A DNA stretch of 64,000 nucleotides from Streptomyces polyasparticus (GTDB taxonomy: Bacteria; Actinomycetota; Actinomycetes; Streptomycetales; Streptomycetaceae): positions 310,001-374,000 of the forward strand of contig NZ_JACTVJ010000007.1 in NCBI RefSeq assembly GCF_014493765.1. The letters run 5' to 3'. This document shows positions 18,231 through 27,480 of the stretch, in pieces. Position 1 is the stretch's first letter; each line of letters begins with the position of its first letter. The position numbers and the translations under genes are program-made. The notes beneath the pieces were generated by a model that worked only from the letters and a program-made list of their open reading frames with translations, was not told where the DNA came from and made no database searches.

Positions 18231-19534
18231 GCGCTGCCGCCGTCCGGCTGCCAGGCGATCCGCCCGGCGGCAGGAAGGCCGTCCTGGTCTGGTCGATCGG
18301 CGTCGCCGTCTACTTCGTCGCCGTCATCTTCCGCACCTCGCTCGGTGTCGCGGGCCTCGATGCCGCCGAGCGCTTCGACGTGGGCGCGAGCGCCCTGTCG
18401 ACCTTCTCGATCCTGCAGCTCCTGGTGTACGCGGGCATGCAGATACCCGTCGGCCTGCTCGTCGACCGCCTCGGCACCAAGAAGGTCCTGACGATCGGCG
18501 CCGTCCTTTTCACGCTGGGCCAGTTGTCCTTCGCCCTCGCGCCCTCGTACGGGATGGCGCTCGCGGCCCGCGCCCTGCTCGGCTGCGGTGACGCGATGAC
18601 CTTCATCAGCGTGCTGCGCCTGGGCACCCGCTGGTTCCCCGCCCGCCGCGGCCCCCTGGTCGCCCAGCTCGCCGGACTGATCGGCATGGGCGGCAACCTC
18701 GTCTCCACCCTGCTGCTCGCCCGGCTCCTGCACGGCGTCGGCTGGACCGCCGCGTTCGTCGGCAGCTCCCTTGCCGGTGTGGTCGTGCTCGTCCTGATGA
18801 CGCTCTTCCTCAAGGACCACCCCGAGGGCCACGCCCCGGAGCCGGTGAAGCCTTCGGGTCCCCAGGGATTCGCCTTCGTACGCGGCCAGATCGCCGCCTC
18901 GTGGCGGGAACCCGGCACGCGGCTCGGCCTGTGGGTGCACTTCACCACGCAGTTCCCGATGATGGTCTTCACGCTCCTTTGGGGCATGCCCTTCCTGGTC
19001 GAAGGACAGGGCCTGAGCCGGACCACCGCCGGTGAACTGCTCACCGTCACCGTGCTTTCGAGCATGACCATCGGGCTCGTCTACGGCCAGATCATCGGCC
19101 GTCATCACACGGCGCGGGCACCGCTCGCCCTGAGCAGCATCGGTGCGACCGCGCTGGTGTGGACTGCCGTCGTCCTCCACCCCGGCGCGGCCCCGATGTG
19201 GCTGCTCGTGCTGCTGTGCGCTGTGCTCGGCACCTGCGGACCCGCCTCGATGATCGGCTTCGACTTCTCCCGCCCGGCCAACCCGCCCGAACGCCAGGGC
19301 ACCGCCGCGGGGGTGACCAACATGGGAGGCTTCGTCGCCTCGATCGTCACCCTGCTCGCGGTCGGCGTGCTGCTCGACGCGACCGGCGACAACTACCGGA
19401 TCGCGTTCTGCTCGATCTTCGTCCTGGAAGCCCTGGGCGTCTCCCAGATCCTGCGCCTGCGCCGGCACGCCGCCCGCCGCGAGCGGGAGCGGCTCGTGGC
19501 CAGCCGCGTGGAGGCCGTGCACGTACCGGCGTGA
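18227..19534 (+). CDS. Major facilitator superfamily transporter
   Basis: The 435-aa protein has twelve predicted TM helices in two halves. The MFS signature LVDRLGTKKVLTIGA lies between helices 2 and 3. The long central loop is FLKDHPEGHAPEPVKPSGPQ. The start overlaps the gntR stop by four bases, indicating translational coupling. Neighbouring sequence gives no hint of substrate. The family includes organic-anion and drug transporters. Regulation by the upstream GntR protein is likely from the operon structure. Confidence 0.85.
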   Translation: MSAAAVRLPGDPPGGRKAVLVWSIGVAVYFVAVIFRTSLGVAGLDAAERFDVGASALSTFSILQLLVYAGMQIPVGLLVDRLGTKKVLTIGAVLFTLGQLSFALAPSYGMALAARALLGCGDAMTFISVLRLGTRWFPARRGPLVAQLAGLIGMGGNLVSTLLLARLLHGVGWTAAFVGSSLAGVVVLVLMTLFLKDHPEGHAPEPVKPSGPQGFAFVRGQIAASWREPGTRLGLWVHFTTQFPMMVFTLLWGMPFLVEGQGLSRTTAGELLTVTVLSSMTIGLVYGQIIGRHHTARAPLALSSIGATALVWTAVVLHPGAAPMWLLVLLCAVLGTCGPASMIGFDFSRPANPPERQGTAAGVTNMGGFVASIVTLLAVGVLLDATGDNYRIAFCSIFVLEALGVSQILRLRRHAARRERERLVASRVEAVHVPA

Positions 19535-19536
19535 GA

Positions 19537-19559
19537 CCTCCCGCAGTGCCTGCGGGAGG
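19537..19559. terminator. Hairpin terminator
   Basis: CCTCCCGCAG (19537-19546) pairs with CTGCGGGAGG (19550-19559) around TGC. It separates converging genes. Confidence 0.8.
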
Positions 19560-19569
19560 AGATGAAGGC

Positions 19570-20394
19570 TTACGGAGTCACGGCGAAGTTGTCGAGGATC
19601 GCCTGGGCCAGGGCGTGATCGCCCTCGACCTTGATGCGGTCGGCGACCGCGGCGGGCTTCACGCGTCCGCAGGCCAGCTTGAAGAAGGTCTCCCAGTCCA
19701 GCGCGAGCGTCACCGCGGGACCGAGCGAGGGCGCGCCGTCGACGGTGCCGTGGCCGTCGGCGTCGATCCGTACCGTACGAAGGAAGTCGACGGGGCCGTG
19801 CACGTCGAAGACGACGGCCGAACTGGCAGGCGCACCGGCCTCCTTGGCGACCACCCTGGGCAGTTCGGAGAGCAGCCGGTCCCGGGCGACGAGCGCGCCG
19901 GGGGAGTCGAGGTTGCCGGGCTTGCGCAGCGCGGTCCGCAGGTCCTGCTCGTGCACCCAGATGTCGAACGCGCGCCGCCGCATGGCCTCTTCGAGCGTCT
20001 CCTCGGTGCCGCGCGGACCGCGCACCTTGGTGCCGGGGTCCCGCGTCTCGTTCCGCAGCTGCCGCGAGCGGCGGATGATCGTGTACTCCAGCTCGGCGGT
20101 CATCTCGGGCGCCGTGTGGTGCCGGCGCACATCGACCTGCATCTCCGTGTACCGCTGCGACTCCGTCTGTACGTGGTACAGGTCGCGCGGCAGCGTGTGG
20201 ATGGGCCGGGGGTCGCCGAGCATCTCGCAGTCGACGCCTATGACATGGGAGACGACATCGCGCACGGACCAGCCGGGGCACGGGGTCGCCCAGTTCCACT
20301 CGCCCTCCGCGAGGGGCTGCACCAGCTCGGATATCGCTTCCACGGAGTGGGTCCAGGCGTCGGCGTAGGACTGAAGGCTGGGATGGAGACTCAC
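19570..20394 (-). CDS. Maleylpyruvate isomerase-family mycothiol-dependent enzyme (DinB-like)
   Basis: The 274-aa protein has an N-terminal MDMPI/DinB-fold four-helix domain with the typical WNWATPCPGWSVRDVVSHVIG, whose first His lies in the usual metal-binding place, and RRRAFDIWVHEQDLR, which supplies another His. The C-terminal ~90 residues form an SCP-2-like or MDMPI C-domain (DWETFFKLACGRVKPA). Such proteins use mycothiol, the actinobacterial thiol, in isomerase or transferase reactions. The actual substrate is unknown. It converges on the MFS gene and is divergent from the nitrilase-family gene. Confidence 0.82.
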   Translation of the reverse strand: MSLHPSLQSYADAWTHSVEAISELVQPLAEGEWNWATPCPGWSVRDVVSHVIGVDCEMLGDPRPIHTLPRDLYHVQTESQRYTEMQVDVRRHHTAPEMTAELEYTIIRRSRQLRNETRDPGTKVRGPRGTEETLEEAMRRRAFDIWVHEQDLRTALRKPGNLDSPGALVARDRLLSELPRVVAKEAGAPASSAVVFDVHGPVDFLRTVRIDADGHGTVDGAPSLGPAVTLALDWETFFKLACGRVKPAAVADRIKVEGDHALAQAILDNFAVTP

Positions 20395-20567
20395 AGGACG
20401 GGACCCCTCGGGCGGTTCGGGTGCGCGGGCTCGGCGACGGCGTACGGGGGAGGCTCTCGCGCCCTTAAGTTACGCTGCCACGAGGGCCCCTTGCAGTGCT
20501 TTCGAGTGACGATCGTAGGTCCTGATTGACCCGGGCCCACCGGTTCGAATGCCAGGACGGTGGTAGT

Positions 20568-21368
20568 GTGCGCGCCTCGCTCATCCAGATCGCTGTAAAC
20601 CCGGATGAATCGGTCAATTCCCGCCGGGAACGCGTGAGTTCGCTGGTTCGTGCGGAAGCGGGCGCCGATCTGGTCGTGCTGCCCGAGCTGTGGCCGACCG
20701 GGGCCTTCGCGTACGAACTCTTCGCGCAGGAGGCCGAGTCGCTCGACGGGCCGACGTGCGAGGCGATGGCGAAGGTGGCCGCGGACGCGGCGGTCTGGCT
20801 GCACGCGGGTTCGGTCGTGGAGCACACGGCGGACGGCACGCTCTACAACACGGCCCTCGTCTTCTCGCCCGAGGGCGAGCTCGCGGCCACGTACCGCAAG
20901 ATCCACCGTTTCGGCTTCGACAAGGGCGAGGCCGTGCTGATGGGCGCGGGCGAACAGCCCGTGACCGTCGCGCATCCGCAGTCCACGCTCGGCGTGACCA
21001 CCTGCTACGACCTCCGCTTCCCCGAGCTGTACCGGACCCTCGTCGACCGGGGCGCGGAAACCTTGATCGTCTCGGCCGGGTGGCCCGAGCGCCGCCGTGC
21101 CCACTGGACGCTGCTCGCGCAGGCGCGGGCCGTGGAGAACCAGTGCTTCGTGCTCGCTGTCGGCACGGCCGGCACCCATGCGGGCGTCCCGCAGGCCGGG
21201 CACTCGATCGCCGTGGACCCGTGGGGCGAGGTGCTCGCCGAAGCGGGTGCCGACGAGGAGGTGCTGCGCGTGGAGTTCGATCCCTCCCGCGTGGCGGCCA
21301 CGCGGGAGCAGTTCCCGGCGCTCAAGGACCGGATGCTCGGTCTCGAGGCTCCCTCCGCGCGACGCTGA
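20568..21368 (+). CDS. Carbon-nitrogen hydrolase (nitrilase superfamily amidase)
   Basis: The 266-aa protein has the complete Glu-Lys-Cys triad: Glu40 in VVLPELWPTG, Lys111 in TYRKIHRFG, and Cys146 in TTCYDLRFPELY. The family C-terminal pattern ENQCFVLAVG and DPWGEVLAEAG follows. Sequence features resemble the omega-amidase / deaminated-glutathione amidase-like branch, but the substrate cannot be fixed. GTG 20568 is chosen because AGGACGG lies upstream and it aligns with the family start. The enzyme is cytoplasmic. Confidence 0.87.
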   Translation: MRASLIQIAVNPDESVNSRRERVSSLVRAEAGADLVVLPELWPTGAFAYELFAQEAESLDGPTCEAMAKVAADAAVWLHAGSVVEHTADGTLYNTALVFSPEGELAATYRKIHRFGFDKGEAVLMGAGEQPVTVAHPQSTLGVTTCYDLRFPELYRTLVDRGAETLIVSAGWPERRRAHWTLLAQARAVENQCFVLAVGTAGTHAGVPQAGHSIAVDPWGEVLAEAGADEEVLRVEFDPSRVAATREQFPALKDRMLGLEAPSARR

Positions 21369-21583
21369 GACCCCGCCGCCCCGTATCCCTCACGCTCCGT
21401 AGCCGCCACAAGGCCCGCAGGTCGGCGCGCAAAACCCCGTCACCCGCATGGGCTTCGCCGATCGCGGCGCCTCGCGGCCGGTGTTCTGATGATCGAAAAT
21501 CGGTCACTGTGTGCAATCAACTGCATACAGGACGTCATCATCAGGTCCCGTGCAGGGCGTGGTGCGCCCGAGGAGGCACCCTT

Positions 21584-23761
21584 ATGACGGAAATCGGACA
21601 CAGTCGCGGTCGGAAGGCGGGTCCGCTGCGGACCCGCCTGACGGCCCCGCTCGGACTGGCCACCGCGGTGGCCCTCGGGCTCTCCCTTGCGGCGCCGCTC
21701 TCGGCGTCGGCGGAGGAGATCGCCGGCGAAGCGTTCACCGGCGCCTCGGTCGACGAGACGAAGTGGTACGGCGGTCCGTACACGGAGGGTGACCCGACCG
21801 GGTTCGCCTGCCTCACGGCGGCCACCGGCGCGGAGGGCCCGCTCAGGAAGTGCCAGAAGCCCGTCGGCGATCCCGTCGGGCAGGGTGCGCTCCGCCTGAC
21901 CACGAACGCGACGAATCAGAACGGCTATGTGATCTCGCGGCGGGCGATCCCGGCCCGCGCGGGCATGAAGTTCAGCGTCGACTTCGGCATCTACAGCCCG
22001 AGCCGGCCGAACAGCCCCGCCGACGGCATCTCCCTGATGCTGCTCGACGGCAAGGCCGAGATGCCGCTCAAGTCGGGCAAGAACGGTGCCGGCCTGGGCT
22101 ACGTGGGCATCACGGGTGGTTACCTCGGCATCGGCCTCGATGTCTACGGCAACTTCACCTCCAACAAGTTCGACGCGGCGGGCGGCACCGACGGCCGTAC
22201 GCCGAACTCGATCACCGTCCGCGGTGCGGTGGGTGTGAAGAACCCGCTGGTGGCCACGTACAAGTCCAGCCGTCTGCTGGCCCCCTCGGGCGCCACGAAC
22301 CGCGCCGACGCACGGCGCACGGCCATCATCGAGCTCTCCCACGAGGGCGTCATGAAGGTCTCCATCGACTTCCACGACGGGCGTCCCGTCCGCGAGGTCA
22401 TCGAGCCGGTCGACCTCGACGAGATCAAGGGCCAGCCCCCGGTGCCGGACTCGCTGCGCATCGGCATTGCGGCCAGCACCGGTGCCTCGACGGCCATCCA
22501 CGAGGTGTGGAACGGCAAGATCGAGACCCTGGCCCCGAACCTGTCGACCGACGTCAAGCCCAAGGGCCCGGTCAACGCGGGTGAGCCCGTCGAGTTCGAG
22601 ATGATCACCAGCAACGACAAGCTGGCCGGTCCCACCACCGGTGAGGTCGTCACCACCCAGATCTTCCCCGAGGGCGTCAAGCCCGTCGCGGCCTCCGGTG
22701 ACGGCTGGAAGTGCACGATCTCCGGTCAGACGGTCACCTGCAAGCGTCCCGGCACCGGAGCCGACGCGCTGGAGCCCGACCACTCCTACCCGCCGGTCAA
22801 GGTGAAGACCGAGGTCGCGGCCGACGCCAAGGGTGACAAGACGATCACCTCGCAGGCCACGACGCCCGGTTCGACCCCGCGGGTGCCCGACACCAGCAGC
22901 TTCACCGTGACCCCGGCCAAGGACCCGGCACTCGTCGTCGTGACCAAGCCGGTCGGCGAGGTCGTCGGCGGCTCCCCGGCCGTCTACCAGATCGACGTGT
23001 CCAACAAGCCCGACGCGGGTGCGACCAACGGCGAGGTCAAGGTCGTCCGTACCTTCCCGGCGGGCATCAAGCCGATCAACGCGGTCGGTGAGGGCTGGAC
23101 CTGCAAGATCGACGGTCAGACCGTCACCTGCACCCGTCCCGGTGTCGGTGCCGACGTCCTGAACCCGGGCAACGCCTACCCGCCCATCTCGATCGGCACC
23201 CAGGTCGACGACGGCGCCAAGGGCCCGCTCGAGGGCACCACCGAGGCGACCTCCGGCGGCAAGGGCACGGGTCCGGTCAAGGACACCACCGACGTCAAGC
23301 CGGCTCCCGCCAAGGACCCGCAGCTGAGCGTCGTCGTCAAGCCCAAGGGCGATGTGATCGCGGGCAAGCCCGCCCAGTTCACCGTCGACGTGTCCAACGC
23401 CGCCGAGGCGGGTCCGACCACCGGTCGCACGACGGTGTCGCGCACCTTCCCCGAGGGCGTCACCCCGGTCAAGGCCGCGGGCGACGGCTGGCAGTGCGCC
23501 ATCGTCGGCCGCACCGTGACCTGCCAGCGTGACGCCGTGATCGAGCCGGGCAAGCAGGCCCCGACGATCACGATCGACACCAAGGTCGACGCGAACGCGA
23601 GCGGTCAGCTGGAGGGTTGGACGGACCTGTCCACCCCCGGCGACCCGAACAGCGGCAACCGCGTCTTCGACACCTTCGTGGTGAAGGAGAACGCGGACCA
23701 GCTGATCGACTGCGGTGGCTGGCTGGCCGGCACCACGCGTGCCGCCCAGTGCGAGGTGTGA
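21584..23761 (+). CDS. Secreted L-type-lectin-like protein with three DUF11 repeats
   Basis: The 725-aa product has a signal peptide (about residues 1-43, ending SASAEE). Residues ~50-310 form a legume/L-type lectin-like jelly roll (FSVDFGIYSPSRPNSPADGISLMLL, YLGIGLDVYGNF). Three tandem DUF11-type beta units of ~120 residues follow, each with GxxVxFxxxxSN, TFPEGVKP, GDGWKC and GQTVTC. The DNA repeats at about 22560-23600 are correspondingly similar. No LPXTG or TM anchor is present. The C-terminus contains two Cys (LIDCGGW, AAQCEV). It is probably a secreted or wall-associated carbohydrate-binding protein. ATG 21584 has GAGGAGG upstream. Confidence 0.82.
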   Translation: MTEIGHSRGRKAGPLRTRLTAPLGLATAVALGLSLAAPLSASAEEIAGEAFTGASVDETKWYGGPYTEGDPTGFACLTAATGAEGPLRKCQKPVGDPVGQGALRLTTNATNQNGYVISRRAIPARAGMKFSVDFGIYSPSRPNSPADGISLMLLDGKAEMPLKSGKNGAGLGYVGITGGYLGIGLDVYGNFTSNKFDAAGGTDGRTPNSITVRGAVGVKNPLVATYKSSRLLAPSGATNRADARRTAIIELSHEGVMKVSIDFHDGRPVREVIEPVDLDEIKGQPPVPDSLRIGIAASTGASTAIHEVWNGKIETLAPNLSTDVKPKGPVNAGEPVEFEMITSNDKLAGPTTGEVVTTQIFPEGVKPVAASGDGWKCTISGQTVTCKRPGTGADALEPDHSYPPVKVKTEVAADAKGDKTITSQATTPGSTPRVPDTSSFTVTPAKDPALVVVTKPVGEVVGGSPAVYQIDVSNKPDAGATNGEVKVVRTFPAGIKPINAVGEGWTCKIDGQTVTCTRPGVGADVLNPGNAYPPISIGTQVDDGAKGPLEGTTEATSGGKGTGPVKDTTDVKPAPAKDPQLSVVVKPKGDVIAGKPAQFTVDVSNAAEAGPTTGRTTVSRTFPEGVTPVKAAGDGWQCAIVGRTVTCQRDAVIEPGKQAPTITIDTKVDANASGQLEGWTDLSTPGDPNSGNRVFDTFVVKENADQLIDCGGWLAGTTRAAQCEV

Positions 23762-23785
23762 TCCACCCGCAGGAGCAGTGAACAC

Positions 23786-23820
23786 CCGCGGCCCGGAGGC
23801 GAGTTGCCTCCGGGCCGCGG
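23786..23820. terminator. Hairpin terminator between convergent genes
   Basis: CCGCGGCCCGGAGGC (23786-23800) pairs with GCCTCCGGGCCGCGG (23806-23820) around GAGTT. This is a perfect 15-bp stem after the lectin gene. Confidence 0.9.
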
Positions 23821-23866
23821 TGCTGCGTTCTGTGTCCACAGCCTGTGGACGCGTTCGCCGTGAAGG

Positions 23867-24814
23867 TCAGCGCGGGCGCGTGTCCACCACGTCGAGCACA
23901 TAGGCCGCCGACTTGTCCTTCGGCATACCGAGCGCTCCCTTGGTGTGCGTGAACCCGGGCCGCTCGTTCCCCGGCACCGTCACGAGGAGACGGCTGCCGA
24001 CGCGCTTGCCCTCGAGTGCCTCGAACCACCCGGGCAGCATCGCCGCGTCCTTCATCACGAACCCGTTGGGACCGTTGCGCAGATACGTGGAGTTGAACGG
24101 CGACTTCGTCCCCCACACCACACCCGTGTACTGCATCACGACGCTGGACCCGGCCTTGACCACGGGACCCTTGCCCTCGTTCAGGACGCGCACCCCCACG
24201 TCCCTCGGCTCCGCGCCGAAGTCCCCCATGACCGGCTCGGCGCCCGGCGCCTTCACCTCCACCGAGGGAAAGCCCCCGCTCGCGGGCCACTTGCCCGGCC
24301 CCGCCGCCTGCGCCTTGGGGTCGTAACCGCCGATCACGTCGAAGACCAGGACCATGTGGTCGGTCGGCGTGACCTGCGCGGGCGCCATGCCGTGCGGCCC
24401 GAACCCGTGCGTCGCGGGCGAGACGAGCAGCACCCGGCTGCCCGCCTTGCGGCCGATCAGGGCCTGGTCCCAAGTACGCGAGACGTGCTGGCCGTCGAGC
24501 ACCGCGGTCGTGGGCTGCTCCAGGCGGTACGTGTCCATCAGGGCGCGGCCGCTCTCCCAGATCCGGATGTCCACATCGGTGACGATCACCTGGCCCTTGC
24601 GCGTCACCGGCCCGTCCCCCTCGGCGAGCACCTTCATCCGCGCCTCCTTCGGCGGCGGATACGTGGGCATCGCGACCTCGGGACGGCTGCCGAACTCTCC
24701 CTTCACCACGGGGATGTTCTGCGCCTTCTCGCCGCAGCCGAGTGCGGGCAGGATCAGCGCAGCGAGGGCGGCGAGTGCGGCGGTGCGCCGTGCGCGGTGG
24801 GGTGGTGCGGCCAC
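23867..24814 (-). CDS. FKBP-type peptidyl-prolyl isomerase lipoprotein with two FKBP-like domains
   Basis: The 315-aa product has a signal peptide ending in the lipobox LPALGC near residue 28, so the protein is tethered outside the membrane. Two FKBP-like modules can be seen. The first (VTRKGQVIVTDVDIRIWESG, SRVLLVSPATHGFG) is diverged. The second (VVKAGSSVVMQYTGVVWGTKSPFNSTY, LPGWFEALEGKRVGSRLLVTVPG) is canonical. It would catalyse proline isomerisation and folding of exported proteins. GTG 24814 is chosen because GGAG lies 6 bases upstream and it starts the signal peptide; the open frame extends 99 codons further upstream without family character. Confidence 0.85.
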   Translation of the reverse strand: MAAPPHRARRTAALAALAALILPALGCGEKAQNIPVVKGEFGSRPEVAMPTYPPPKEARMKVLAEGDGPVTRKGQVIVTDVDIRIWESGRALMDTYRLEQPTTAVLDGQHVSRTWDQALIGRKAGSRVLLVSPATHGFGPHGMAPAQVTPTDHMVLVFDVIGGYDPKAQAAGPGKWPASGGFPSVEVKAPGAEPVMGDFGAEPRDVGVRVLNEGKGPVVKAGSSVVMQYTGVVWGTKSPFNSTYLRNGPNGFVMKDAAMLPGWFEALEGKRVGSRLLVTVPGNERPGFTHTKGALGMPKDKSAAYVLDVVDTRPR

Positions 24815-24920
24815 GGGTTCTCCTTCGGGCGGTGGTACGGGTGGCCCGGCGAGGCCAGCCGTCAGGGCTGGCCTCAGCCTTGCCCCGGCCCCGCGCCCAC
24901 CGGCGTACCGCACGCGAAAA

Positions 24921-24959
24921 GCCGCCTGCCGTACGCTCGTTCGGCGTACGGCAGACGGC
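24921..24959 (-). terminator. Rho-independent terminator for the exported paralog cluster
   Basis: Arms 24921-24936 and 24944-24959 form a 16-bp stem with one mismatch. Read on the minus strand it is followed by TTTT. It ends the transcript of the gene at 24996-26012. Confidence 0.85.
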
Positions 24960-24995
24960 TTCACTGACCGCCGGTCAGGTCTCGGAACCGATGGA

Positions 24996-26012
24996 CTACC
25001 AGCAGGAGGACATGTCCTGCATGCCGCCGGCCGCCGCACGCGGCGGGGCGAACGGGGCGCAGGCCTTCGAGGCCGGGCGGGCCGGCGCGGCCGCACGGTC
25101 CGAGTCCGCACGCGACTCGGCCCTGACGGGCAGCTTCGGCGCGAACTGGTCGGTGACCTTCGGGTCGCGGAGCACCGCGGCGTGGGCGACCGTCACGTCC
25201 GCGACTTCCGTGCCGAGCACGCTCGCGTGGATGCCGTTGACGTAACCGCTGGTGGACTTCGGGTCGTACTTGTACGCGCCGTTCGGGCCCTTGGTCGGGT
25301 TGCCCTTGATGTCCGTCGTGACCTGCTCGTTGGTGGTGGCGAGGGCGAGCGGGGCCTGGGTGTAGTCCTCGGGGATGCGGACACCGAGGTTGACCGCCCA
25401 GATCGGCGGGATATCGATGATCCGGGCACCCGCCACCGAGATGTAGCCGCGCGCGGCGCCGCCCGTGAAGGCGACGGGCTTGGCGGGCTGCGAGTAGGCG
25501 GAGACCGTGATGCCCTCGACGTGCACACCGAACGGCGAGAGCTGCGTGCCGCCCGCCGGGTTGGCGATGTACGGCAGGCCGATGTCGACCGAGGCGCCGC
25601 CGGCGTCCGCGTACACCTCACCGCGCGCCGGGATGTCGTGTCCGCCGGAGGTCGACGCCGGGTGGGCGTGGCCCATCGCACGGGAGTAGAGCGCCGAGAT
25701 CTTGCCGAGGCCGATACCCATCGGGGACAGGTTGACGAGCTCCTTGCCGCCGGCGTGCTGCTTGGGCGCCTGCGGGGTGATCGGGTAGTGGGACTGGAAG
25801 AGCTTGGCGTCGAGAATCTTGCCGAGACCCTTCACCCGCACCACCCAGGCGTCGGCCTGCACGCAGTCCTTGGTGTCCACGACGGTTCCCCAGTCGTCGA
25901 CACCGCCGGGTGCGTGGGCGGCCTGAGCGGGGAGTGTGGCGGTGAGCACCGCGCTCAGGGCGACGCCCGCTGTCAGCAGGGCGCGGGACCCTGAAATGCG
26001 CCATGAGGCCAT
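24996..26012 (-). CDS. Exported protein of unknown function, tandem paralog 1 of 3
   Basis: The 338-aa product has a Sec signal peptide (ALLTAGVALSAVLTATLPAQAA). No known domain was recognised. The mature part shares about half its residues with the third paralog: DWGTVVDTKD, ELVNLSPMGIGLGKISALYS, IIDIPPIWAVNLG, TNEQVTTDIKGNPTKGPNG and TSGYVNGIHASVLG. Beta-rich composition suggests a single extracellular beta domain. The C-terminus ends in a short, Ala/Arg-rich tail finishing MSSCW. ATG 26012 has GAGAGGG upstream. All three paralogs point left, each with its own spacer; a terminator follows this one. Confidence 0.75.
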   Translation of the reverse strand: MASWRISGSRALLTAGVALSAVLTATLPAQAAHAPGGVDDWGTVVDTKDCVQADAWVVRVKGLGKILDAKLFQSHYPITPQAPKQHAGGKELVNLSPMGIGLGKISALYSRAMGHAHPASTSGGHDIPARGEVYADAGGASVDIGLPYIANPAGGTQLSPFGVHVEGITVSAYSQPAKPVAFTGGAARGYISVAGARIIDIPPIWAVNLGVRIPEDYTQAPLALATTNEQVTTDIKGNPTKGPNGAYKYDPKSTSGYVNGIHASVLGTEVADVTVAHAAVLRDPKVTDQFAPKLPVRAESRADSDRAAAPARPASKACAPFAPPRAAAGGMQDMSSCW

Positions 26013-26082
26013 GGCCGACCCTCTCTTTCGGTGATTCTTCCGGGAGGTGGTCCCGGATGGTTCTTCGGGAGCTGAAGGAGGT

Positions 26083-26114
26083 CCCTCAGCGGTCCCCGAG
26101 GAGACCGCTGAGGG
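26083..26114 (-). terminator. Hairpin terminator after tandem paralog 2
   Basis: CCCTCAGCGGTC (26083-26094) pairs perfectly with GACCGCTGAGGG (26103-26114). It lies downstream of the 26219-27340 gene and upstream of paralog 1, so the paralogs are separate transcripts. Confidence 0.8.
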
Positions 26115-26218
26115 GGTGTTCGGGAGGAAAGCGACCGAGAAGATCGGCCACTGATAGTTAGAGACTCGCTACGCAGTGCGATATCCGCATGCCGAAGGGG
26201 CCATCCGGGGACGGATCG

Positions 26219-27340
26219 TCACTGTGCGTCGCCGCCGGGCCCGCGGTGCAGTACCGCCGCATGCCCGACCGTCATGTCGACCGCCTCGGGGAACAGCAGC
26301 GTGAGGTGGGCCGTGTTCGCGTAGCCGCTGGTGGACGCCGGCTCGGGCGCGTAGCGGCCGTCCTTGCCCGCCGTGGGGTGGCCCTGTGCGTCGGTGCTGA
26401 TCTGCTCGTTGAGCGTGACCAGACCCCACGGCGGCAGCTTCTTGTCGGCGGGGATGCGCAGGCTCGTGTTCGGCTTGAGCGGGCCGTCGAACGCGAGCAG
26501 TTCACGCCCGAACGACTTCACGCCGCCGCCCTTGACCTCCGTACGGAACTCGGCCGCGCGGTCCGCGTGCCCGACCGCCGTCGTCACCGCGTCCCGCAGT
26601 TCGAGTTCCACCGGCAGTCGCTTGGTGTCCACGGGCTTGCCCGCGGCCTTCAGATACGGCAGGCCGAGCTCCACACGGCCGAGCTTGGCCTCGGCGTGCA
26701 CGGAGCCGTCCTTCATCCACGTACGGGAGGAAAGGCGGTGCAGACTGCCGAACGAGTACGCCTTCCCCAGTTCGACCGGCTTGCCCGCACCTGTCACGGC
26801 GGCGGGCGCGTCGGGCAGCGGCGGCAGGTGCGCCTCGGCGAGGCGGGCGTCCCGGTTCCCGCCGCGCACGCGCAGGGCCCAGGCGTCGGCCTGCGCGGGA
26901 GTGTCGTCGTCGGCGACCGGGCCCCAGTTGGTGTTGGGCAGCGGGCGCAGCGGCGGCGGGGGCGGGGCATTGCGCGGGGCGGGCGGCTTGAAGAAGCCGA
27001 ACCCGAGGTCGAGTGCGCCGTGCACGATGTCCGCGACACCGGAGAACGGGTTGTAGGAGTCCGTGGACTTCGGATAGTCCGGCAGCCGCGGCAGCTCCGG
27101 AGCCGTGGGCAGCTCGGGCTCGACCACCTCCGGGACCTCCGGCTCTTCGGGCACGGGTTCGGTCCCCTCGCCGATCGGGCGGCCCTCCGGGTCGAGCTCG
27201 ATCCCGCCGGGCGGCGGGAAAGGAGGCGGCTGCAGACCGTCGGCGTAGGCGCCGGAGGCGAGGCAGGAGAGGGAGAGCGTCAGGGCGAAGGTGGCCGCAA
27301 CCGCCTTGCGGCGACGGGACGTTCGGGTGCTGAGTGGCAT
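26219..27340 (-). CDS. Exported protein of unknown function, diverged tandem paralog 2 of 3
   Basis: The 373-aa product has a signal peptide (AVAATFALTLSLSCLASGAYA) followed by a ~100-residue Pro/Glu-rich linker not seen in the other two. The domain then resembles its neighbours: WGPVADDDTPAQADAWALRVRGG, ARLGRVELGLPYLKAAG-like stretches, and LNEQISTDAQGHPTAGKDG...TSGYANTAHL with a terminal VGHAAVLHR. Similarity to the flanking paralogs is clear over the C-terminal half but weaker overall. ATG 27340 follows a GGGGG site. The role is unknown; secretion and the extra stalk suggest a cell-surface protein. Confidence 0.72.
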   Translation of the reverse strand: MPLSTRTSRRRKAVAATFALTLSLSCLASGAYADGLQPPPFPPPGGIELDPEGRPIGEGTEPVPEEPEVPEVVEPELPTAPELPRLPDYPKSTDSYNPFSGVADIVHGALDLGFGFFKPPAPRNAPPPPPLRPLPNTNWGPVADDDTPAQADAWALRVRGGNRDARLAEAHLPPLPDAPAAVTGAGKPVELGKAYSFGSLHRLSSRTWMKDGSVHAEAKLGRVELGLPYLKAAGKPVDTKRLPVELELRDAVTTAVGHADRAAEFRTEVKGGGVKSFGRELLAFDGPLKPNTSLRIPADKKLPPWGLVTLNEQISTDAQGHPTAGKDGRYAPEPASTSGYANTAHLTLLFPEAVDMTVGHAAVLHRGPGGDAQ

Positions 27341-27480
27341 GGTGGACCCCCTGGTCCTGGGGTTGTGTTCCTGGGGTTGTTCCTGCAGTGGCAGTGGCAG
27401 TGGCCGAGTACGCACGGAGACGGCCGCCACCGCCGTCGGCGACGGGCGGGCGGCGGCCGGTCTCGGCTGGTGTGGAGGCC

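Noticed and set aside
18032-20299. 755-codon minus-strand open frame
   Set aside because: It overlaps the MFS and mycothiol-enzyme genes in a non-coding frame; composition is shadow-like.
20520-20566. tRNA-like T-arm GGTTCGAATGCC ahead of the nitrilase gene
   Set aside because: The 70 bases upstream do not fold into acceptor, D and anticodon arms; only a GTCCT/AGGAC pairing is present. No tRNA is supported.
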